31,195 bases of DNA from Rhizophagus sp. LPA8_4_AMF (GCA_021464525.1 JADRCO010000545.1:1-31195), one strand, 5' to 3'. Positions 10,664 through 19,303 are shown, counted from the stretch's first letter. Translations and numbers: made by a program. The notes: generated from the sequence alone by a model not told the origin.

Positions 10664-11911
10664 TCAATTCACATTAGTCTTCGCCTTTCCAGGGGCACCA
10701 ATCCCGAATCCCAGAGCTTCTTTATACACAAATGGTTCATCACCGAAATTAATTTTCATCTTAACATGACCATCTGAACCAATAGTTGGATACCATATAT
10801 GTCTTAATCCAGCAAAAGCCATTCCCAAGAATTTTCCATTCTTTGTAAAGAAGACTTCACCGGTTTTAGGTTTATATCCACAACCAATAACATCACCTAA
10901 TTTACCCCATTCAGGACCATAATCCCTACCACCAAACTCATCGTTCCAAAATTTTCTTCCATCGTCAGAATGATAACCGACAGAATGTTTATTCCACCCT
11001 GGTAATCTAAAGTAAGGATAAGGCTTTGTAGAAATTCCAATTGCAACAGTGGAATCTTTTGATACTTTATTTAATAAAGTTATTTCAAAATAATGTAAAA
11101 TTTCCTCTTCAGGATTATGAATTTCTGGTGTAAAGAAAGGAAAATTCGTTTGAATCATCATATCATCATATTTAGATCCTAATTTTCTTTTATAAAGTTC
11201 TACCGTTCTTTCATCATTTGATATAGAAGTTCTTTTAGTTAAAATATCTTCAGGTTTAAATATCCATGCTTTGTAACCATCTTGTATAATAATATTTTCA
11301 ATTTCTTCAGGTGTAGGTAAGTTTTCATTAGGAGGATATTGATTTGAGAAATTTTCGGCATCACGTAATGAAATATTTGTAGCTTCATGTTTTTTCCCAA
11401 ATTCATGTGGTGGATCAGGTGCAGGATTTGTAGATTCATAAGATGGAGGTAATGAATCATCATAATTTATATTTACAATATGGTTATTTCCTAATTCTTC
11501 GTTATTCATCATATTTTGATGATTTTGATATAATTGATTTGTATTTTTTTTTTTTTTGCTACGTCTTTTATAACACACATAAAGATAACTTAAAAACATT
11601 GATACGATAATTGAAAAAAATACGAATGTTACTATACATATGCTTGTACAGACTCTTTTACCATTTACATATTTAAAAAACGGTTCACTATTATTACCTC
11701 CCCCGTTGTTGTTTCCGCCACCTATTACTCCAGATCCAGTTCCAGTTCCAAATCCAGTTCCAAATCCAGTTCCTCCAAATCCAGTTCCAATTCCACCAGC
11801 ACTGCCACCTCCACCTTTAGCTTCCGAGAAGGAAAGTAAGAGATTTATAAAAAATAATAAAAAAATATTATAGCAAAAATTCAGTTTCGAATTGATTTGA
11901 ATTTTATTCAT
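10664..11911 (-). CDS. Ssh4/Ear1-like SPRY membrane adaptor
   Basis: Intact, intronless, 415 residues. A signal peptide lies at residues 1-31 (hydrophobic 11-29, then SEAKG). A Gly-rich low-complexity luminal segment (33-74) has GTGFGTGFGTGTG runs, and one membrane span lies at about 88-113, followed by a basic stop (YKRRSKKKK). In the cytosolic part, LPPSYES (154-160) is a PPxY motif of the kind bound by WW domains of Rsp5/NEDD4 ligases. GYKAWIFKP (212-220) precedes the SPRY domain (about 270-392: VAIGISTKPYPYFRLPGW, SVGYHSDDGRKFW, GDVIGCGYKP, VFFTKNGKFLG, YPTIG, INFGDEPF). Single span, SPRY and PPxY match yeast Ssh4/Ear1, which recruit Rsp5 to endosomal and vacuolar membrane cargo. The cargo here is unknown. 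The luminal Gly tract is the lineage-variable part. Confidence 0.88.
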   Translation of the reverse strand: MNKIQINSKLNFCYNIFLLFFINLLLSFSEAKGGGGSAGGIGTGFGGTGFGTGFGTGTGSGVIGGGNNNGGGNNSEPFFKYVNGKRVCTSICIVTFVFFSIIVSMFLSYLYVCYKRRSKKKKNTNQLYQNHQNMMNNEELGNNHIVNINYDDSLPPSYESTNPAPDPPHEFGKKHEATNISLRDAENFSNQYPPNENLPTPEEIENIIIQDGYKAWIFKPEDILTKRTSISNDERTVELYKRKLGSKYDDMMIQTNFPFFTPEIHNPEEEILHYFEITLLNKVSKDSTVAIGISTKPYPYFRLPGWNKHSVGYHSDDGRKFWNDEFGGRDYGPEWGKLGDVIGCGYKPKTGEVFFTKNGKFLGMAFAGLRHIWYPTIGSDGHVKMKINFGDEPFVYKEALGFGIGAPGKAKTNVN

Positions 11912-12372
11912 TAAAATGGTTTTTTTTCTTTTTTTTTATATTTTTTTTTAAAAGAAAAAGAAAAAATTTTTCAACAATAAACTGGAAAAAAAAATCCTTA
12001 ATGAAAAATTCCGATTGTTGATACGCCATATGATCAACCAAATTTGGTAACAACGTTAGCCTTTTTTAACAAATATAAATAAATATATATAATATGACAC
12101 ATGTTAAATACTATATATAAGGATGAATAAATTTCATATATTTACAAATTAAAAATTGTTCAGAATGAGATATTCTAGGAAATAACGAGTATGACGCAGA
12201 ACATTGATCAACCAATAGCGGATGTCGATAATTGATAATTGTATTATCTTTATTATCTTTTAGTTAACTGATTTTGGAAGTGAAACAGCGGTTACGCAAA
12301 TCCTTTTGATATAACAACCAGTGAAATTTTACAAACAAAAAGTCAATTCACACTTAATATGGAACTGGATTT
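11912..12372. other. Upstream region of the SPRY gene, no other gene seen
   Basis: Poly-T and poly-A runs lie directly upstream of the start codon (11917-11990). The rest is AT-rich. No coding sequence was recognised. Confidence 0.45.
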
Positions 12373-12530
12373 AAAAAAGATAATCCGGTTTATAATATAT
12401 CCGGTTATATCCGGTTTTATTCGGGTTTCTTTCGGTTATTTCGGTTATCCAGTATGATAAATCCGGTTTCCTGGATTTATTATGTCCGGTTTCTTTCGAT
12501 AAATCCGAATCGGAGGAAACCGGATTTAAG
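12373..12530. repeat. ATCCGGTT-rich repeat with internal inverted repeat
   Basis: The word ATCCGGTT and close variants recur about eight times in 160 bases. Inside it, a perfect 15-bp inverted repeat (TAAATCCGGTTTCCT at 12458-12472 and its complement at 12514-12528) can form a hairpin. The composition stands out sharply from the flanks. The cluster of AACCGGTTAA words at the right end of the window is similar. It may be a transposon end or a local expansion. Confidence 0.6.
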
Positions 12531-12639
12531 CTAATCCATTATTTGGAATATATAAAATATTTGAATATGAAGAACTTATTTTATTATTTAGGATATTTGA
12601 ATTTAACAGATATTCAAACGTAGTTAATCCATAAATAAT

Positions 12640-13560
12640 TATTGACATCAAATTATATACCATGAAGGAAGGGTTGGAACTTTCGAATTTCGAGATCGTC
12701 TAGCTTTCATTTGTGAATCTGAACCTTTACGACCAAACATAGGATTTGCAAAAGAGAGCGGTATTCTACCAAGTATAAACTTATTACAAATCTCAACTTT
12801 GTTAAATTCTCGGTAAGTTTTTCTACTTGTTCTCTTTTTTTATCTGCTACATGTTATTTAAATAAGTAAAATTTGCGGAAAACTTTTTATCTTATCGTAA
12901 TTTTTTTCAAGGTAGAATTGATTTGGGACCAGGTTTCTTTTTTACACGAAATTTCACTAATTATGAAATGGTTTATTTAGAAGCGAAAAATGGCAGATAT
13001 TACTTCGATTATTTTATCATTTTTTGTTTTCTTTGTAGTCAATTCAATATATTTTTTTGCACCCAGCAGTGATTTACAAATACGTTTCAAACTTTAAAGG
13101 GATGTTATATATGTTTGCAAAATTTAGTATTTTATTTTTATTTATTATAGTGACCACAATTTTTTTTAAAAAAATAGAGTAAATCGCTTTAGCGTCGTTT
13201 ATTATCTGATTCTCTTTTATTCAAGGTGCTAGAGAGCGTGGGTATTCTAATCAAGCATGGGATCATTATTCTTCAACTTGAGAATTAATTACATGGATTT
13301 CTATATATCAACAAAGGTTTTTATCATATGAAAAAAATCCTAGATTTATCAACTGCGTTTAAGTGTGAAGAAACTTCGCGTCTATCATATGATACTGCTG
13401 ACGTAAAAGATAATTATTCTTATGATAGAATTTTTTTTTTTATCCAGTTATGAAGATATATTGTTAATGGCTCATTTTCATTCAGGGATTTCTAGGGATC
13501 GAGCATTTGCAGATTAAGAGGATTCAGTAGATACAGTAAGTAATATATAGACATATTTTA
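12640..13560 (+). pseudogene. Decayed multi-exon gene, copy A
   Basis: First copy of a repeated unit. An exon-like stretch (about 12665-12811) contains RDRLAFICESEPLRPNIGF and LPSINLLQISTLLNS and ends at a good donor, GGTAAGTTTT. A second (from about 13227, after TTCAAG) reads ARERGYSNQAWDHYSS, a stop, then ELITWISIYQQRFLSYEKNP. It is followed by SRLSYDTA and, after another gap, ISRDRAFAD at about 13488. Stops interrupt the second and third exons, so it is not functional as read. Copies B and B' to the right keep the same order. No family was recognised; the exon words resemble a cellular gene rather than a transposase. Confidence 0.5.
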
Positions 13561-13630
13561 GTATTAACTATAAATATTGAAGAATTCAACATATGAATAT
13601 GACAGAATATCATCTATTCACGTTTTTTGG

Positions 13631-13876
13631 TTAATAGAACATGATGTATAATTTCAATTCTATGGAAGAATCCTTTGAAATTTTCTCCTTTTTTGCCCTA
13701 ATTTCCTTCCTACTAGGCAAAATGGTTTTCTGTAGCAGCAGTATTATATGCTTAGTTTCATTTCGAGTATTCATTAAAAGAAATATGTCAAAATTAGAGA
13801 AATACCTCTTGAAATGTTATTTGACAATATGGTCAATGGTACTGGTGTGTCCATGTGGCGCTAGATTGAAAATGTT
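13631..13876 (-). pseudogene. Unrecognised coding relic opposite copy A
   Basis: Open on the minus strand apart from one stop. It contains HFKRYFSNFDIFLLMNTRNE and KHIILLLQKTILPSRKEIRA followed by a Lys/Glu-rich tail, then TAA at 13631. The duplicated block at 25375-25540 preserves the piece LMNTRSETTRVIICLQKL in the same orientation. This frame looks more protein-like than the hydrophobic frame on the opposite strand. No family was recognised. Confidence 0.35.
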
Positions 13877-13964
13877 AAGGTGAGGGTGGGGTAGTTGGAG
13901 GATTTTTTTTTTTTATCAATATATTGTTTAAACTTATTACATTAGTTCCTTATTTTGAATTTTA

Positions 13965-14149
13965 ATAAAATTAAATATTAACATTATCTGCTTTACGATA
14001 TGAGTGAAATATTTATGAGGTTAACAAATAATTTATCCATTGATGTTAAAGAAATTTCTTTTATGTAATTAACGAAATTGTCAAAATTATCTGAAAAAAT
14101 TAGCTTAGATCGTAATCTTATTATAATGAGAGGAATAACAATAGTTTAA
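13965..14149 (+). pseudogene. F-box family relic (3' part)
   Basis: The plus strand reads MSEIFMRLTNNLSIDVKEIS from 14000 to a TAA at 14066, then LSEKISLDRNLI before a second stop at 14147. F-box gene C has MSEIFINLANNLSIDVKEFS and LEKISLKFSLGYNFI in the same order, so this is a fragment of the C-terminal solenoid of that family. The N-terminal F-box part is absent. Confidence 0.7.
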
Positions 14150-14299
14150 AATTTTTGAATATTGTTAGAACAACATTTACCGATTGATTTCATTTTTATA
14201 TAATAGTTTTACTTTATTATTTCGTAATAAAAATTATTTTCCTGCTTCTAACCATATTTTTTTTACATGAAATTAATGAAATAGCGCTTTTACCATGAT

Positions 14300-14610
14300 T
14301 TATTTATTCTATTACATATATTTTTAAGTCAAGCTCGGGAATCATTATTATCCATGACTTGAGAATCCGAATTCATCTCATATATAACAATAATATTAGA
14401 AGAAAAGTCGAGATTTATCTGAGTATAAAGAAACTTCGCGCCTATCACATTAAACTGAACATGATAAAATGTTCCAAAGAACGAGAATTATTTTATTTAT
14501 TTATTTGTTTATTTATTTACGTTATTTATCAAAAATGTATTAATAGTTCATTTTTATTCTAGGATTCTAGGATTACGGATATTTGGTAGGGAAAATTTTC
14601 TAGTAATTTT
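14300..14610 (+). pseudogene. Decayed multi-exon gene, copy A'
   Basis: A shortened repeat of the third exon region of copy A. It is recognised by CGGGAATCATTATTATCC, the CGAGATTTATC word, AAACTTCGCGCCTATCACAT and the ATTCTAGGATT acceptor region. An open frame across it (14359-14562) is accidental. The order F-box relic followed by this fragment is repeated at 25.7-26.1 kb. Confidence 0.5.
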
Positions 14611-14954
14611 AAGAAGCGTCCATTGATCAAGATTTTTGTGATGCTTCAATGAACCTTACTTTTGTCAATCTTCGCCGTTAAGTAATACTGGTAAGCTTTA
14701 CCATTTCCATATATCTTTTACTCACCTTAATTTCATTTAATTAGTAATTTTTATCATGTTTGTGAATTTTTTTTTTAAAAGTCGTCCTTTCCAATGATAA
14801 AAGTTTTTAAAAAACTCTCATTTTAAATAAATAAAAAATTATTTTTTATTGAGATGGATACTAGTACATTTACTTATCCAAAAAGTTGACTCCTTATCAT
14901 TTATTATTTTTTGCATTAGCAATATTCGAAACTAATAAATTAATATCTTTCGAA

Positions 14955-15006
14955 ATAAAAGAAATAAAAGAAATAAAGAAATAAAAGAAATAAAGAAATA
15001 AAAAAA
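14955..15006 (+). repeat. GAAATAAA microsatellite
   Basis: About six tandem copies of GAAATAAA with one-base length variants. Confidence 0.85.
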
Positions 15007-15007
15007 A

Positions 15008-15215
15008 TCACTATTTCTAATGTAATAAAGGTTTAAACAATACATTGAAACATATGGATTTTTTCACCCATTAATAAAGCATTATAACGACATTCCTAAA
15101 TATTAAATATTTAATTATTGTAGGTTTTATTCCAAATGTTAAAACTAAAAAGTTTTTTTTTTTTTTTTGAGTTTAAATGAAGCAATTTGTAAAATTTCAT
15201 AGATTTTGAATGTTA
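15008..15215 (-). pseudogene. F-box family relic (middle part)
   Basis: Aligns base by base with the middle of F-box genes B and C. The minus strand gives YEILQIASFKLK at about 15205-15165, matching RYEILQFASFKL in gene B. Next comes a TTTAATTATTGTAGGTT stretch equal to the IIKYLG-upstream part of B. It ends with SMYCLNL at about 15050, matching SIYCLNL. A poly-T insertion and frame changes break it. Confidence 0.7.
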
Positions 15216-15636
15216 AATAACTTGATTCCCACTCGCGCTTATCATTTCTTTTCACGCATTTAAATGAATCTTCACAAATGCGTTTTTCTTCAAGATATCT
15301 CGCAAACACGTTTAAGTTAACAATTTTCGAATAACTTTTTGTACAAACTTTGATCATGACCAAAATAATTTGATCACATCCGATTTTTGATCTCACTTAA
15401 TGATACATTCATTCTTCGTTCAATGATTGAAAAATATAATTTTTTTTTAAACATCAAACGTAATGGCAAATTATACTATTGCAAATTCATATCCTCCTTT
15501 CCAAATTTCAAGAATATCGTAAAAAATGTCACGTGCCTCGGCGTAAAACTGAAGTGATGACAACAAGTAAACGAATTACTCATAATTCGTTTTTCATTTC
15601 CAGTTTTTTTTTAACCTTCAAAAAATTCAATTTTGT

Positions 15637-15700
15637 ACCTGATTCAAAACTTTGATGAATCAAAAATCTACCTGATTCAAACTTGATGAATCAAAAATCA
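15637..15700. repeat. 32-bp tandem duplication with small hairpins
   Basis: Unit ACCTGATTCAAA..TTTGATGAATCA occurs at 15637-15669 and again at 15670-15700. Each unit contains its own short inverted repeat (TGATTCAAA/TTTGATGAATCA). Confidence 0.75.
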
Positions 15701-15739
15701 TAATCAAATATAGAGACAATGCCGTCCGGGGTCGCATTC

Positions 15740-15890
15740 ATTTCTTTTCACCGACCGACAGACGTTTCACCGACAGAGTCATTTTGCAGACAAATGTTTC
15801 GCCAACAACCATCTCACCGACAAGGGAATTTAGGATTAGAGTTAGGTAGGGTTAGGCATTAGGATAAGGTTAGGATAAGTGCATTAGGAT
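15740..15890. repeat. CACCGACA repeats next to TTAGG-like repeats
   Basis: Four imperfect copies of a TTTCACCGACA-type word lie at 15745-15820. They are directly followed by a degenerate array of TTAGG/TTAGGG words on the plus strand (15828-15887, including GGTAGGGTTAGG). Interior telomere-like DNA beside a foreign-looking repeat is uncommon here. It may be a transposon or satellite end. Confidence 0.55.
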
Positions 15891-16130
15891 TACAAAACAA
15901 GCTTCTATTAGAGTGATTATCGTTCTGGATTTGCTTTTTTCATTAATTAAAGGTTCTTCATGATTAGCGCTTTTTTCGGTTAGGTTATCTAAACGTTGTG
16001 TGAGATTTAAGATTACATGCCAGTTTTCGTATAGTACATCCATACTGACTAAGAACCCGGACATAAAAAACCGACCAGAGATGAATTTTAAAAAAAAAAA
16101 AATTATTTGAATATTCGTCCATTGGCCCAA
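15870..16130 (-). CDS. Uncertain 86-codon ORF
   Basis: The open frame has a protein-like centre (ENWHVILNLTQRLDNLTEKS, then EEPLINEKSKSR) but a start region made of poly-Phe/Ile from a T-run. Its 3' end runs into the TTAGG-like repeat. It may be an exon fragment. No family was recognised. Confidence 0.2.
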   Translation of the reverse strand: MGQWTNIQIIFFFLKFISGRFFMSGFLVSMDVLYENWHVILNLTQRLDNLTEKSANHEEPLINEKSKSRTIITLIEACFVILMHLS

Positions 16131-16353
16131 CTATTCCCTCCAAATAACTCCTTCAACTCATTAGACTACTTAGTTATTGTCAGTAACAATGATAATATCT
16201 TCGCCAAGTCATTTTGTTGTTGACTGGAAGAATCCTTCGCTACATAATTAACTTTCTTGAAATACGAGTTTAAGAATATTATATAATATTAAAATGATTT
16301 ATGTATATAATTCTATGGTAGATAGATTATAACTAGACAATGTATTCAACTGA

Positions 16354-16542
16354 TTGCTACTCATGAGTTTCGCTCAGTTACAAAAAAATTCTACATCAGA
16401 AGTTAACAGATCTTTTTTTTTTAATCCTTTGTACGCTCGTTATTTTAAGTTAAACACTGTAAATTCATTAAATTCTTACAAGAAATGTTACAAAATACTT
16501 GAAAATTCAATAGAGACTAAATTATGTTTTTTGAAATTCTAA
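16354..16542 (+). CDS. Uncertain 62-codon ORF
   Basis: ATG at 16354. The product is basic and Asn/Ser-rich with no known motif (SFAQLQKNSTSEVNRSFFF near the start). A poly-T run makes the FFF. It may be a relic or chance. From 16543 to 16633 only AT-rich DNA is seen, with a 9-bp inverted repeat (GATAGTATT at 16604 and AATACTATC at 16624). Confidence 0.2.
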   Translation: MLLMSFAQLQKNSTSEVNRSFFFNPLYARYFKLNTVNSLNSYKKCYKILENSIETKLCFLKF

Positions 16543-16633
16543 AGATAATCATTTAAAGGATAATGTGATATCCTAAATTTTTCAATATTATATTATTTTC
16601 ATAAGATAGTATTTTCTTAGGAATAATACTATC

Positions 16634-16818
16634 AAGTTTCTGCTATCCTGAGGGAAACTTCGGCAGGAACCAGCTACTAGATGGTTCGATTAGCCTTTTG
16701 CTCCTATATGGCTATACCCAAATTTGACGATCAATTTGCACGTCAGAACCGCTACGAGCCTCCATCAGAGTTTCCTCGACTTCACCCTATTCAGACATAG
16801 TTTACCATCTTTCGGGTC
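16634..16818 (-). rRNA. 28S (LSU) rRNA fragment, degraded
   Basis: The minus strand reads as the conserved core of eukaryotic large-subunit rRNA. Landmarks are GACCCGAAAGATGGTAAACT, GGTGAAGTC, GAAACTCTGATGGAGGCTCG, TAGCGGTTCTGACGTGCAAA, GAACCATCTAGTAGCTGGTT and CCTGCCGAAGTTTCCCTCAG. Against the usual sequence it has an 8-base internal duplication (CTATATGGCTATA) near 16710, a 2-base loss in the TTTCCTCTGG region and several substitutions. It is about 185 bases of a roughly 3.4-kb gene, with no flanking rRNA, so it is a pseudogene piece. The end at 16818 is sharp: methyltransferase coding sequence begins at the next base. Confidence 0.9.
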
Positions 16819-16965
16819 TTAGCAACCCAAACTTATAATTTGATAAAAGCCTTAATTGAAGTTATTAATAATAAAGGAGACTATATGGTAGATCCTTGTG
16901 CGGGAAGTTTTGTCATGTTAGAATTTTGTCAAGAACTAAAAAAGGGAGTTTGTGGTGTGATATAA
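16819..16965 (+). pseudogene. DNA N4/N6-methyltransferase core fragment
   Basis: Forty-eight codons and a TAA, open from the rRNA junction. The product reads LATQTYNLIKALIEVINNKG, then DYMVDPCAGSFVMLEFCQEL, then KKGVCGVI. This is the classic order of DNA_methylase N4/N6 enzymes: a TQKP-like anchor (HPTQKP in the family, ATQTYN here), a helix of the LIKxLIE type, and motif I, the AdoMet-binding D-P-x-x-G-S loop. The start, the SPPY/DPPY catalytic motif and the remainder are missing, so it cannot act. Such enzymes are typical of bacteria, phages and their mobile elements, so transfer from a bacterium (for example an endobacterium) or a mobile element is likely but unproven. Confidence 0.7.
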
Positions 16966-16974
16966 TTTTATTAA

Positions 16975-17222
16975 AATTAAATACTTCTATTATTCAAATA
17001 ATGGTTTGTTTTCATAAACATTATTAATACTATAAGTTTCATTAGATTTTATAGGTGTAAAATTTCTGTCTCCGATTGTATTTTTATAAGTTACGTAAAA
17101 GGAACGTGCGTAAAGTAAAGGGATTGCTTCTCTACATCTAACTAATATACAGAATGATAAGTCTGAAGGTATTTAAAAATGTAATAAATACAATCATCTT
17201 GTAACCAAAGAGAAGTGGTCAT
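16975..17222 (-). pseudogene. F-box family relic (5' part)
   Basis: A start codon at 17222 opens MTTSLWLQDDCIYYIFKYLQ then TYHS, nearly identical to the start of F-box gene C (MTTPYLSDDCIYYILKYLQT). A deletion and frame change follow. The remains of the WCRATIPLLYANPF segment are readable in the next frame (CREAIPLLYARSF, about 17140-17105). Further down, ENKPLFE at about 17015 matches EYKPLFE before two stops. This is a young pseudogene. Its upstream DNA (17372-17455) resembles that of gene B (23010-23070). Confidence 0.8.
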
Positions 17223-17940
17223 TTTGTGGAAGGAAATTCCGCAAAATAGGAGCGAAAAAAAAGTGAATTTTTTTTTCTTCGTATATGTATGTTCAAAATC
17301 GGGTATTTTTTATTTTTTATTTTTTATTTTTTTTCATAAATAAAAAATATTACATTTTAATACAAAAAATATTGTAACACTTATGGCTTATTTGTAATAC
17401 TTATGTAAGTATATAATTTGGATGACACAATATTCTGATTTTCTGATTTTAGATGTTTCTATCTTTAGAATTTAGAATTTCATATGATATTTTGATTTAT
17501 TTATTATGTTAACTTGATAATCTGAACTTTAAAAGATAAGCTTAGTTTCCACAAACAATACTAAGGCTTTATGTAATAGTTATTTCTCGGATCAACCGGC
17601 GGAGCCGTGATTATCAACGATATCTACGGCTTCCTGTAGAATTTTAGGTCTAAGATTTTAAATAAACAACTTAAAAATAAGGAAAATCACGAAAATTACG
17701 GAAGACTATTAGGAAAACGTGGTATAAATTAATTAATACGGACAATCAAATGGTCCTGTAAAATTGGCCAGCTTTATTTTTTACATCATATGATTGTTTC
17801 AAATGGGATATATAATAAAGAATTCATTATTTTATAAAATCATCCTCTAGTTTTTATTATATTTGATAAATTTAATTTATATTTTATTAAATCAATTAAG
17901 TTCTAATGGTTCTGAGAATATAGAATTAATGTCAAATCCT
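17223..17940. other. No gene seen
   Basis: Includes TATTTTTTATTTTTTATTTT-type low-complexity DNA (17305-17335) and the former upstream region of the F-box relic. The remainder is AT-rich without motifs. Confidence 0.45.
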
Positions 17941-17964
17941 TTTAAAACTTGAAGATACAAATAG

Positions 17965-18229
17965 AGGCAGTACAGGCAGTTGCGATGAAAACGGGTATTA
18001 ATACAGGGGAACAGTATATTATGGATGAATTAGACACCAAATATTATTTAATCTAAGGAGAAATCATCAAAGCAGCAGAGAAAAGTGAACCGATTAGGAA
18101 ATTCACGACTTTGAACGATTATTTCACAATAAATAGAGGTTTAGACGAGAAGAATTTGAATGAGAAAAGGTTAAAAAATAGTCCGCCAACTAAAAATATT
18201 CAAACCCGCTGGAAGGTTTGAACCGAATC
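17965..18229 (+). pseudogene. Unrecognised coding relic, one stop
   Basis: A frame of about 88 codons is interrupted by a single TAA. It contains IEAVQAVAMKTGINTGEQY, MDELDTKYYLI, the stop, GEIIKAAEKSEPIRKFTTLN, DYFTINRGLDEKNL and NSPPTKNIQTRWKV, ending with TGA. The amino-acid use is clearly protein-like and hydrophilic, as in the C-terminal tail of a transposase or a cytoplasmic protein, but no family was recognised. CACGTGATTTCAC follows at 18244 and recurs at 29442, downstream of the plus-strand F-box relic. Confidence 0.45.
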
Positions 18230-18690
18230 AAGAGTAAAACTATTATTTCAAGTCACGTGATTTCACTTTCACGTTAAAAAAACCAATTTTCTACACAATC
18301 TTTTATGCTTCAAGTTTTATTTAATTTCGGAACCTAGTACTATTGAGAGAGGGTTTAGAATCGTGAACGGACGAGGTTCCGCCGTTCAATTTCGATAACG
18401 CTTCGAGTAGGATTAAACAACGGAATTTCTCTAGCAATCGTTTATGTAGTATTGGATTATAGAATAATGAGTTATTTTGTTTGTGGACAGACAGGTTATT
18501 TTATTTTATTTTGTTTATTTTATATTTGTCATTTACGTTTAGTATAGCATAGATTCTTTTAGATAGATGCGTTAGTTGTAAAAGGTGCATTTATTTACAG
18601 AACGGTGTACTTTTAGGTATTTCTAACGCTAATTAAATATGTATCTATGTTACACATTTAATAAAAAAATGCGTCACTAAGCTTAAAAAA
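18230..18690. other. No gene seen
   Basis: Holds the CACGTGATTTCAC word and T-rich low-complexity DNA (18490-18530). No reading frame has recognisable content. Confidence 0.4.
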
Positions 18691-18700
18691 AAATCTTTAA

Positions 18701-18735
18701 ACTTGCTTCAAAATTTGAATACTTTTGAAGCAAGT
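18701..18735. repeat. Perfect 13-bp hairpin
   Basis: ACTTGCTTCAAAA (18701-18713) and its exact complement (18723-18735) are separated by nine bases. It could be a small transposon remnant or a transcript hairpin. Confidence 0.8.
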
Positions 18736-18907
18736 ATTACATTTTCAATTATGTACAGTATGTGTGCGCGTTGCAAGTAATTATATATTTTATGTTATAA
18801 TAGCGGACGTTGCTCCGTGTCGACAATAATCAAGTATTTTAGAAAGTATAATAATTGACACTATAACAATCTCTCACTTTTTTGCCTTGAAAATATACGC
18901 GTCAATG

Positions 18908-18990
18908 CGTTACCAACATTTTTTAATAAAATAATAAGAAAAATGTTGCGAAACATTTTTTTTATTAAATATATTATTAAAAAAATGCTT
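18908..18990. repeat. Imperfect long palindrome
   Basis: The centre AAAAATGTT-GCGA-AACATTTTT (about 18951) is a perfect 9-bp palindrome. The flanks (ACATTTTTTAATAAAATAAT and the TTATTAAAAAAATG end) extend the pairing outward to a stem of about 38 bases. Confidence 0.6.
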
Positions 18991-19303
18991 TCACAAGGCA
19001 GTCGTAATCGACTTCATTTACGGTCATCTTTAAAATCTTGAAAGAATTTACTTCGTAAGAACTTTCATTTAGCAGGAAATAATAAAAGTGCACGTCTAAA
19101 AAGTAGTTTCGAGTGAGTTATAATAAATACTTTGTTTATCTAAATATTCTCTATAATAGAGTACTTTAAATGTAATTATTTTATATTTCAATTATATCAA
19201 TTATATCATAAAATTCCAACTTAAGAAATTTTAAAAACTTATTATATAAAATCTTTATTATACATTTAAAAATAGCAAATATAATTTATTCATGAATATC
19301 CGT
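18991..19303. other. 3' flank of the Crinkler relic, no gene seen
   Basis: AT-rich, no motif recognised. Confidence 0.4.

Noticed and set aside
11640-11873. Proline-rich plus-strand ORF
   Set aside because: It is the antisense of the Gly-rich tract of the SPRY gene. The Pro runs are the complement of Gly codons.
13641-13883. Hydrophobic plus-strand ORF that could be a membrane protein
   Set aside because: The minus strand here has better protein-like content, and only that frame's words are kept in the duplicate at 25.4 kb.
15828-15887. A true telomere end
   Set aside because: The TTAGG words are degenerate and flanked by long non-telomeric DNA on both sides.
18212-18235. tRNA T-arm-like GGTTCAAACC on the minus strand
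   Set aside because: The bases around the loop do not pair, and no D- or anticodon arm is visible at the right distance.
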